The notes beneath the pieces were generated by a model, which was not told where the DNA came from, made no database searches, and was given only the letters and a program-made list of their open reading frames with translations. A stretch of DNA of 12,087 nt from positions 1 through 12,087 of the forward strand of contig CAZJWF010000092.1 in the NCBI GenBank assembly GCA_964549375.1, given 5' to 3'. Shown here piece after piece: positions 6,602-12,087 of the stretch; position 1 is the stretch's first letter; the number at the start of each line of letters is the position of its first letter. The translations under genes were made by a program, and so were the position numbers. The DNA is from JAHDDY01 sp964549375. GTDB lineage: Bacteria > Pseudomonadota > Alphaproteobacteria > Rhodobacterales > Rhodobacteraceae.

Positions 6602-7661
6602 TCGCCGCACCCTGCTCGCGATGCTCTGCGTGTCGCCCGCCTCCGCCTATGCCCAACAACAAGGCTTTGCCGGGCTGGGCACGGAAGTCGAGGGCTTTGC
6701 CAACGTCGTTCCAGGTCATAAAATCCTCTTCCCAAGGGATCACGGCGCCCATCCCGATTTCCGTATTGAATGGTGGTATCTCACCGCTAATCTCTCGGAT
6801 GAGACTGGCACGCTCTACGGAGCACAATTCACGCTTTTCAGACAAGCCGCCGCCCCCGGCCCGCAGCGCGAAGGCTGGAGCAATCAGCAATTTTGGCTGG
6901 GCCACGCGGCCATCACCAGCGAGAGCGAACACCGCCACGCAGAAAAATTTGCCCGCGGCGGGGTAGGACAAGCAGGTGTCACAGCGGAACCTTTTGAAGC
7001 TTGGGTCGACGATTGGCGCTTTGGCAGCACTGGCAAAACCTTCGCTCCGCTAACGGTTTCCGCTGAAACGCAGGAATTCGGCTATACCCTGTCTCTCTCA
7101 ACCGATGCCGACATGATACGGCAAGGCGACGAGGGCTACAGCGTGAAATCTGATCGCGGGCAAGCAAGCTATTACGTTAGCCAGCCATTCTTTGCCGCCA
7201 AAGGGAAAGTGCGGTTTGGCGAACAAGACATCACCGTCACGGGCCAAGCGTGGATGGATCGCGAATGGAGTTCTCAACCCCTCGCGCCGGATCAAGAGGG
7301 CTGGGATTGGTTCTCGCTCCACCTCGACAGCGGCGAAAAGGTCATGCTCTTTCGATTGCGTCACACGGGCGGTGAGAACTTTTTCGCCGGCAATTGGATT
7401 TCTACTGACGGCAAAAGCGAGAAGATTGACCCCAAAAATATTGAACTCACCCCACAAGGGACAACAGCCGTCGCGAGTCGAAATATTCCTACCCGCTGGG
7501 CGCTTTCGGTCACCGATCGCGATTTGAAAATCAAGGCCGCCGCTCTGAATCCGCAAAGCTGGAATGGCACTGGTTTTCCGTATTGGGAGGGGCCAATCAC
7601 TGTTGAGGGAAGCCATAACGGCATCGGATATTTGGAGATGACCGGTTATCCCGTTCTTTGA
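6591..7661 (+). CDS. Exported AttH/CrtC-family lipocalin-like protein
   Basis: A 356-residue secreted protein of the AttH family (double lipocalin-like fold, related to carotenoid 1,2-hydratase CrtC). Residues 1-21 form a signal peptide ending AYA. The DRRTLL start fits a loose twin-arginine motif, so Tat export of a folded protein is possible. Hallmarks are H-x-D-F-R-I-E-W-W-Y (54-63), G-A-Q-F-T-L-F-R (77-84), WMDREW (221-226) and the GWDWFSLHL stretch (237-245). The start overlaps the permease stop by 11 bases, so it belongs to the same transport operon. In known AttEFGH-like loci the same ATPase-permease-lipocalin order occurs. The likely role is a periplasmic partner that binds or hydrates a hydrophobic substrate. 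Carotenoid hydratase activity is possible but unlikely to be the only option, as no carotenoid gene is nearby. The gene abuts the convergent glycosyltransferase gene with no spacer. Confidence 0.88.
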   Translation: MNVDRRTLLAMLCVSPASAYAQQQGFAGLGTEVEGFANVVPGHKILFPRDHGAHPDFRIEWWYLTANLSDETGTLYGAQFTLFRQAAAPGPQREGWSNQQFWLGHAAITSESEHRHAEKFARGGVGQAGVTAEPFEAWVDDWRFGSTGKTFAPLTVSAETQEFGYTLSLSTDADMIRQGDEGYSVKSDRGQASYYVSQPFFAAKGKVRFGEQDITVTGQAWMDREWSSQPLAPDQEGWDWFSLHLDSGEKVMLFRLRHTGGENFFAGNWISTDGKSEKIDPKNIELTPQGTTAVASRNIPTRWALSVTDRDLKIKAAALNPQSWNGTGFPYWEGPITVEGSHNGIGYLEMTGYPVL

Positions 7662-8348
7662 TTATCTTCGGTAGCGCTCGGCCAACCACTCTGGCGAAGC
7701 GCCCAGCCGGTAGGCGGTCAAATATCCCCAATTCCGCCAACCGCGGTTCCAATACCCATCGCGCTCGTAGCGAACGGCATCGGTCACAGCGACACCCGAA
7801 ACTTCTCGCAAACGCCTGCGCCCAATGGCGAGCGTCATCGCGACATCTTCCATCAATGGTATATCTTCAAATCCCCCGACCTCATCGTAGAGGCTGCGCG
7901 AAATCAACAAGCCTTGATCCCCGAAAGGCAGCTTGAACCAACGCGCCCGGATGTTTGTCCAACGCTCTGTCCAGCGCGCGTAACGCCGCTCGCTATCAAA
8001 GCGAATACGAAAATGACCGGCCTTGTCAGCGTGAGCTCGCAAGTGTCGCTGCACACCGCGCAGCCAGCCTCCTTCCAACACTGTATCGGCATGAAGGAAT
8101 AGCAGCCAATCGCCGCGCGCAACCTTTGCTCCCGCTCGTAACTGTCCGCCGCGTCCCGGTTCGACGGAAACAAACTCCGCCCCGACCTCTTCCGCAAGCG
8201 CCGCAATGTCATCTTCCGAACCACCATCGGCGATCACCACCTGCCCAATGAGCCCTTCTGCAGAGGCGTCGACCAAACATGCGAGGGTCGGTGTGATATT
8301 TCGCGCGACATTCAAGGTCGGGATCACGACGGATATTGGCGCTCTCAT
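7662..8348 (-). CDS. Family 2 glycosyltransferase of the TIGR04283 type
   Basis: A cytoplasmic GT-A fold glycosyltransferase of 228 residues. It shows S-V-V-I-P-T-L-N at 6-13, the nucleotide-binding IADGGSEDD (39-47), GRGGQLRAGAKVARGD (65-80), and the metal-binding F-L-H-A-D-T (84-89, the DxD-like site). F-G-D-Q-G (142-146) and L-M-E-D-V (165-169) supply acceptor-side residues. This wording is that of the family called rSAM/selenodomain-associated transferase 2, later annotated as an arsenosugar biosynthesis glycosyltransferase. The start at 8348 is chosen because it gives the classic N-terminus and overlaps the MFS stop by 4 bases (ATGA). The longer in-frame extension to 8414 lies inside the MFS gene. 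No radical SAM or arsenic methyltransferase gene is in the window, so the arsenosugar role is unproven. Confidence 0.88.
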   Translation of the reverse strand: MRAPISVVIPTLNVARNITPTLACLVDASAEGLIGQVVIADGGSEDDIAALAEEVGAEFVSVEPGRGGQLRAGAKVARGDWLLFLHADTVLEGGWLRGVQRHLRAHADKAGHFRIRFDSERRYARWTERWTNIRARWFKLPFGDQGLLISRSLYDEVGGFEDIPLMEDVAMTLAIGRRRLREVSGVAVTDAVRYERDGYWNRGWRNWGYLTAYRLGASPEWLAERYRR

Positions 8349-9553
8349 GGGCGGATCTTTCTGACCCTTCCCTGGGTCGCCCACCAAAATACCGTCACAG
8401 CACAAAGCCCGCAAACCACATATCCGAGCGCAATCGGCAGTCCGCTGCCGTCATAAAGCCGCGCAATTTGTGTGCCGACGATGACCGAAATTAACGACGA
8501 AAGCGCACCAACAACTGCCGCCCCTACCCCTGCAATATGGCCGAGCGGCTCCATCGCCATCGCGTTGAGATTACCGAATACAATCCCGATACTTCCCACG
8601 GAACAGGCAAGCCACAGGAGCGCCACGGGCAAGGGCGGCATTCCAAAGGCGAACGTCCAAACGGCGAAAAATGCAGAAGCGATAATAATCGTGGAAATCC
8701 CAATCGTCGCCAACCTTTGCATCCCCATTCGAATGACCAGCCGGGAATTAACCGCGGATGTAACCCCAACAACCGTCGCCAGACAGCTAAAGGTAATCGG
8801 GAACCAATCTCCCAATCCATAAGCTTCGCCAAGCACTTGCTGCGCCGAACTGAGAAACGCGAGAAAAGACGCAAAGACCAATCCCATCGTCACCGTGCAA
8901 CCAAACGATAAACGGTTTCGAAGGACCTCTGCGATGGCGCGCATGATCCGTTGGATCTTAAACGGCTGGCGGACATTGACATGCAAGGTCTCCGGCAATC
9001 GCATCACAGCCCAAATCAACAGCGCAGTCGCCAAACATGCAAGAAGCCAAAAGATCATTCGCCAGTGCGAAATCGCCATAATCCCTTGCCCCACCAAGGG
9101 CGCAAAAACTGGAACAACGATAAAGACGCTCATGACCAATGAGGTGACGCTCGCCATTATTCGTCCTTCATAGCGGTCACGGATGATGGCATTGGCAACG
9201 ATCCGCGGTCCCGCCGCCCCAATCCCTTGGACGATCCGTCCCACAATCAAAGCATATAGAGATTCTGACACCAGACAGATTGCACTGCCGATAAGATAAA
9301 TCGCAAAGCCAAGAAAAATCATCGGCCTGCGCCCGAAACTGTCTGACAACGGCCCATAGACAAGTTGTGCAACCGCCATGCCCAAAAAGAACAGACCAAT
9401 CACGAGTTGCGGGTCGTTTGGATTGGCCGCGTTTAACTCCACGCCAATCTGCCGCAACGCAGGCAACATCGCATCAATCGATAGCGCAACCATCGCAATC
9501 AGCGACGCCATCAATATTACGAATTCGCGAAATCCGATATCTTTGCGAGTCAT
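8345..9553 (-). CDS. Bcr/CflA-type major facilitator superfamily exporter
   Basis: A 402-residue inner-membrane protein with about 12 hydrophobic segments, the standard length of Bcr/CflA drug:proton antiporters. Typical features are A-L-S-I-D-A-M-L-P-A-L in the first helix (23-33), motif A G-P-L-S-D-S-F-G-R-R-P between helices 2 and 3 (67-77), and RIVQGIGAAG in the fourth-helix region, followed by IIRDRYEG. It probably exports a small molecule using the proton gradient, with substrate unknown. The gene starts 46 bases after the amidohydrolase stop. Its SD is weak (no good GGAG before ATG 9553). It shares a 4-base overlap with the glycosyltransferase, so the three genes are likely one transcript. 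A glycosylated or otherwise modified product could be its cargo, but that is speculation from position alone. Confidence 0.9.
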   Translation of the reverse strand: MTRKDIGFREFVILMASLIAMVALSIDAMLPALRQIGVELNAANPNDPQLVIGLFFLGMAVAQLVYGPLSDSFGRRPMIFLGFAIYLIGSAICLVSESLYALIVGRIVQGIGAAGPRIVANAIIRDRYEGRIMASVTSLVMSVFIVVPVFAPLVGQGIMAISHWRMIFWLLACLATALLIWAVMRLPETLHVNVRQPFKIQRIMRAIAEVLRNRLSFGCTVTMGLVFASFLAFLSSAQQVLGEAYGLGDWFPITFSCLATVVGVTSAVNSRLVIRMGMQRLATIGISTIIIASAFFAVWTFAFGMPPLPVALLWLACSVGSIGIVFGNLNAMAMEPLGHIAGVGAAVVGALSSLISVIVGTQIARLYDGSGLPIALGYVVCGLCAVTVFWWATQGRVRKIRP

Positions 9554-9599
9554 CTACGCGCCAACGCCAAAGACGCTACGTCAAAACGGCTGCGGCCTA

Positions 9600-10931
9600 T
9601 CACCCGACCCAACCCTCTTGAAAACAAACAGGTGCGCCACCTGCCTCACCGAGAATTTCATCATCCCACATAACGCGGCGACCACGAATGATCGTACCGC
9701 GCGGCCAACCCGTGACGCGTTTCCCATGATATGGAGTCCAGCCGGGCTTTGACTCGATCCACCCGTCCTCAATGTTCCGTTCAGCATTCAGATCGATCAC
9801 GGTAAAGTCGGCGTCATAGCCCGTCGCAATCCGACCTTTTCCGGCGATACCGAAAATCCGGTTTGGCCCGTGTGACGTCAGATCGACAAACCGCTCTAGG
9901 CTCAATCGTCCAGCCCTCACATGATCCAACATGATCGGAACCAGCGTTTGAACGCCCGTCATGCCTGACGGCGACTCGGGATAAGGTTTATCTTTTTCCT
10001 CGCGCGTGTGCGGCGCGTGATCCGAACCCAGCACGTCGATCGTGCCATCCGCAATACCACTCCAAATACGATCCCGATGCGAGACATCCCGCACAGGCGG
10101 GTTCATTTGGATATATGTGCCAAGCCGAGCATAATCATCCGCCGACAGAGTTAAGTGATGCGGTGTGGCCTCGGCGGTAATCAAGTCTTTATTCGCAGAC
10201 AAAATCGAAATTTCATCTCCGGTCGAGATGTGCAGCACATGGACGCGCCGGTTCGTCTCCCGAGCCAGCGCGATCAACCGTTTGGTACACAAAACCGCTG
10301 CCTCGACATCGCGCCATTCGGGGTGCGATGAAGGATCCCCAGGCCGACGAATATCCATCCGCTCGACTAATCGACTTTCTTCTTCGGAATGAACGGCGAC
10401 GCGCCGACGACCGGATGCGAGAACCCGGCGCACATGTTCCGTTTCATCAACCAGCAGATCACCGGTAGATGAACCCATAAACATCTTGATGCCCGCCGAT
10501 CCCGGCAAGCGCTCGGCATCTGGCAAGTCCGCCACGTTTTCTGCCGTCGCGCCGAAGTAAAACGCGAAATCACAATACATACGTCCGGTCGCTCGCTTGA
10601 TCTTATCCGCGAGGGCGTCGGCATCGGTCGTCAACGGCTTAGTATTCGGCATCTCGAAGACTGCGGTAACGCCGCCCATCACCGCCGCACGAGAGCCAGA
10701 GGCCAGATCTTCCTTATGCTCCATACCGGGTTCGCGGAAGTGAACCTGCGAGTCGATCACTCCCGGCAGGATGTGCAAGCCAGTCGCATCGATCACGTCG
10801 CCGGCATCGCGGGTCGTCAAATCTCCAATTTCAGCGATCTTTCCGCCAAGAATACCAATATCGGCTTTTCCGGTTCCGTCTTGATTGACGACGGTTCCAT
10901 TCTTAATCAACAGATCAAAGGGTGTGGTCAT
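9600..10931 (-). CDS. Dihydroorotase-like amidohydrolase with a QxH metal site
   Basis: A 443-residue cytoplasmic member of the dihydroorotase/allantoinase/hydantoinase superfamily, which hydrolyses or closes cyclic amide rings. Visible features are GVIDSQVHFREPG (57-69), Lys149 in GIKMFMGSS (the carboxylated-lysine position), His181 in AVHSEEE, His234 in HVLHIST, and Asp304 in GSDHAPHT. The first His of the usual H-x-H pair is Gln62 (codon CAG); the second, His64, is kept. I recall the same Q in related alphaproteobacterial dihydroorotases, so it is probably a property of a paralogous clade. The start at 10931 follows GAGAGGA seven bases upstream; a longer open frame runs into the divergent YgfZ gene and is not credible. 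No pyrB is adjacent, so a role outside main pyrimidine synthesis is possible. Gene symbol withheld for that reason. Confidence 0.88.
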   Translation of the reverse strand: MTTPFDLLIKNGTVVNQDGTGKADIGILGGKIAEIGDLTTRDAGDVIDATGLHILPGVIDSQVHFREPGMEHKEDLASGSRAAVMGGVTAVFEMPNTKPLTTDADALADKIKRATGRMYCDFAFYFGATAENVADLPDAERLPGSAGIKMFMGSSTGDLLVDETEHVRRVLASGRRRVAVHSEEESRLVERMDIRRPGDPSSHPEWRDVEAAVLCTKRLIALARETNRRVHVLHISTGDEISILSANKDLITAEATPHHLTLSADDYARLGTYIQMNPPVRDVSHRDRIWSGIADGTIDVLGSDHAPHTREEKDKPYPESPSGMTGVQTLVPIMLDHVRAGRLSLERFVDLTSHGPNRIFGIAGKGRIATGYDADFTVIDLNAERNIEDGWIESKPGWTPYHGKRVTGWPRGTIIRGRRVMWDDEILGEAGGAPVCFQEGWVG

Positions 10932-10979
10932 AGGATGGTCCTCTCGATAACCTCCACCGCCTAACATGGAGTGACTGGC

Positions 10980-11780
10980 ATGGCGAGCGAGCAGAATTTC
11001 GGCGAGAAGATCAACCGCGTCAGCATCACTCTTGGTGGTCCGGCGGAGGAGCAAGAAGACTTTCTTCAATCGCTCGTGACAAACGATGTTTCGCGCGCAG
11101 GAAAAGATACCCTCGTTTACGCCGCCCTGCTCACCCCTCAAGGCAAATATCTCAGCGATTTCTTCATTCGCCGAACAGACGAGAACGATTTCACGCTAGA
11201 CGTCGCTCCAACTCAGGCCGAGGCACTGACCAAGCGATTATCAATGTATCAACTCCGCCGCCCCATCACATTGACCCAAACCAACCACCCTATCACTGTT
11301 TTATGGGGCGGTACGGCACCAACGAATGCCCTAGTTGATCCACGTGACCCCGGCCTTGGCTGGCGGATATACACTGATCCGGACGCCGCACTCTCCCAGG
11401 CACAAATCGGCGATTACGACTTGCATCGCCTACGCCTCGCAATTCCGGAAAGCGTAGCCGACCTTATCGCCAACGATACTTATATTCTTGAAGCCGGTTT
11501 TGAGCGGATGAATGGCGTCGATTTCAAAAAGGGCTGCTATGTTGGGCAAGAAATCGTCGCCCGTATGAAGCACAAAACGGAATTACGTAAAAGCTATACT
11601 CTCGTCTCGGTATCCGGCCAGGCCCAACCTGGCGAAGCGATCAAGACCGAAGAGAATAAACCTGCTGGCGTCCTGTATTCCAACCGCGACAATATTGGCC
11701 TCGCCCTGCTTCGCCTAGATCGAGCTAAAAAAGCAAATTCGTTGTCGGCAGCCGATGCAAACGTCACCGCGCCAAGCTGA
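10980..11780 (+). CDS. ygfZ: YgfZ/GcvT-domain folate-binding protein, iron-sulfur cluster related
   Basis: A 266-residue member of the YgfZ/COG0354 family. Proteins of this family bind tetrahydrofolate and support maturation or repair of certain Fe-S enzymes, such as radical SAM enzymes. The diagnostic motif K-G-C-Y-V-G-Q-E is at 184-191 with the conserved Cys186. The N-terminal F-L-Q-S-L-V-T-N-D-V (28-37) and the L-T-P-Q-G-K-Y segment (51-57) are typical. The start ATG at 10980 is preferred over the in-frame GTG at 10971 because GGAG (10968-10971) lies eight bases before it. It is divergent from the amidohydrolase with only 48 bases between start codons, so both promoters must overlap or lie inside coding sequence. 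Downstream is an AT-rich spacer without a clear terminator. Confidence 0.9.
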   Translation: MASEQNFGEKINRVSITLGGPAEEQEDFLQSLVTNDVSRAGKDTLVYAALLTPQGKYLSDFFIRRTDENDFTLDVAPTQAEALTKRLSMYQLRRPITLTQTNHPITVLWGGTAPTNALVDPRDPGLGWRIYTDPDAALSQAQIGDYDLHRLRLAIPESVADLIANDTYILEAGFERMNGVDFKKGCYVGQEIVARMKHKTELRKSYTLVSVSGQAQPGEAIKTEENKPAGVLYSNRDNIGLALLRLDRAKKANSLSAADANVTAPS

Positions 11781-11935
11781 TCCTCAAAAGAAGACCGTGA
11801 ATTCCCCCGATTTCAAAATGGTTTTCGACAAATTAATAAGGCCTTCTCCAGCGTCTCGACGTTCATTTTCACCCCGAACTATACAAATTCCTACCGTGCA
11901 TCTTTAACATCCAATGTATGTATTTCCTCAGTTTA
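11781..11935. other. AT-rich intergenic spacer between ygfZ and the insertion sequence end
   Basis: No convincing gene, RNA or GC-rich terminator hairpin is seen here. Short open frames exist on both strands (a 17-codon minus frame at 11813-11866 and a 29-codon plus frame at 11818-11907), but neither has a good ribosome site or a recognisable sequence. Its base composition is visibly richer in A and T than the flanking genes. Confidence 0.6.
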
Positions 11936-12087
11936 GAGCCCGTCCGATATGGGGTTGAGTGATATCAGTAGGTTGTGATTCACCTGTTTTGCTGAAACTG
12001 GAGGATCATATGGCCTGGACTGATATCACCCGTGCGAAGTGAGCTTACATCACGCCCGAACAAGCAAGGCAGAGATTCATGACAGGG
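11936..12087 (+). mobile_element. Left end of an IS5-family insertion sequence, truncated or broken, cut by the window edge
   Basis: From GAGCCCGTCCGATAT (11936-11950) onward the sequence looks like the left terminal inverted repeat and leader of an IS5-family (IS427/IS1031-like) element. It is preceded by TTA (11933-11935), which fits the short T-N-A target sites of that group. A strong GGAGGA (12000-12005) leads into a transposase start at 12010. I recognise the MAWTDITR start from IS5-type transposases of alphaproteobacteria. The right end is outside the window, so the matching repeat and target duplication cannot be checked. The sequence after about 12040 no longer resembles the transposase and may belong to something else. 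Confidence 0.55.
12010..12042 (+). pseudogene. IS5-family transposase, N-terminal remnant ending after 10 codons
   Basis: ATG at 12010 with a well-placed GGAGGA SD encodes MAWTDITRAK and then a TGA stop at 12040-12042. Complete transposases of this type normally continue with a Y-x-R-x-G-L-R-Y-A-S-D-like segment. Here the bases after the stop translate in the same frame as AYITPEQARQRFMTG, which does not match that continuation. This suggests a deletion junction or recombination with other DNA right after codon 10, and not a simple point mutation. The identification rests on ten residues plus the leader, so it is moderate. Confidence 0.5.

Noticed and set aside
8349..8414. N-terminal extension of the glycosyltransferase by 22 residues
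   Set aside because: The added residues do not belong to the family, they lie in the MFS coding sequence, and ATG 8348 makes a typical ATGA coupling overlap.
8472..8911. Open frames on the plus strand opposite the MFS gene (116 and 124 codons)
   Set aside because: They lie within the clearly coding MFS exporter, have no domain or good ribosome site, and have compositions expected from the complement of hydrophobic codons.
10932..11141. N-terminal extension of the amidohydrolase by 70 residues
   Set aside because: It would run through the start of ygfZ on the other strand. The ATG at 10931 has a good SD and gives the standard family N-terminus.
11813..11866. A 17-codon minus-strand frame starting MNVETLEKALL
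   Set aside because: It is very short, lacks a strong SD and has no recognisable match. It could be a gene remnant but cannot be supported.
11960..12028. Two TGATATCA palindromes 61 bases apart in the insertion sequence end
   Set aside because: One is part of the transposase codons and the other of the leader. Eight-base palindromes at this distance can be chance, and no function is suggested.

Overview
The window is ordinary chromosomal DNA of an alphaproteobacterium, most likely a Rhodobacteraceae (roseobacter-type) species. This is inferred from the protein families and their wording, for example a QxH dihydroorotase-like protein, a short YgfZ, and an IS5-type 'MAWTDITR' transposase start. 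No sequence search was run. It holds nine complete genes, a few regulatory elements and the truncated edge of an insertion sequence. No RNA gene, CRISPR array, phage gene or defence system was recognised.

Layout. Bases 1-93 are a leader that can fold into a long imperfect hairpin containing the Shine-Dalgarno (SD) sequence of an iron-containing alcohol dehydrogenase (94-1239, +). Converging on it is a minus-strand lipoprotein with a TPR segment and a Pro/Ala-rich region carrying a duplicated module (1345-2646). A minus-strand intrinsic terminator lies between the two (1285-1320). The lipoprotein's own SD also sits in an inverted repeat (2652-2686). Divergent from it is a small stand-alone MOSC-domain protein (2781-3395, +).

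Bases 3486-7661 (+) form a tight three-gene operon with 4-nt and 11-nt overlaps. It encodes an ABC ATPase, a large permease with two FtsX-like halves, and an exported AttH/CrtC-type lipocalin-like protein. This is the AttEFGH arrangement with the two permeases fused into one chain. The likely job is envelope or lipid-related transport, with the lipocalin as periplasmic partner; the substrate is unknown.

Bases 7662-10931 are a minus-strand cluster read from right to left: a dihydroorotase-like amidohydrolase, a Bcr/CflA-type MFS exporter, and a TIGR04283-type glycosyltransferase. The last two overlap by 4 nt. The cluster abuts the ABC operon tail to tail with zero intergenic bases. Divergent from the amidohydrolase, only 48 bp away, is a YgfZ/GcvT-like folate-binding protein (10980-11780, +). 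Past it is an AT-rich spacer and then the left end of an IS5-family element whose transposase stops after 10 codons.

Nothing here is clearly a new system. The observations most worth a second look are the two SD-containing inverted repeats, the metal-ligand substitution (Gln for His) in the amidohydrolase, the fused-permease Att-like exporter, the duplicated lipoprotein module and the broken IS edge.
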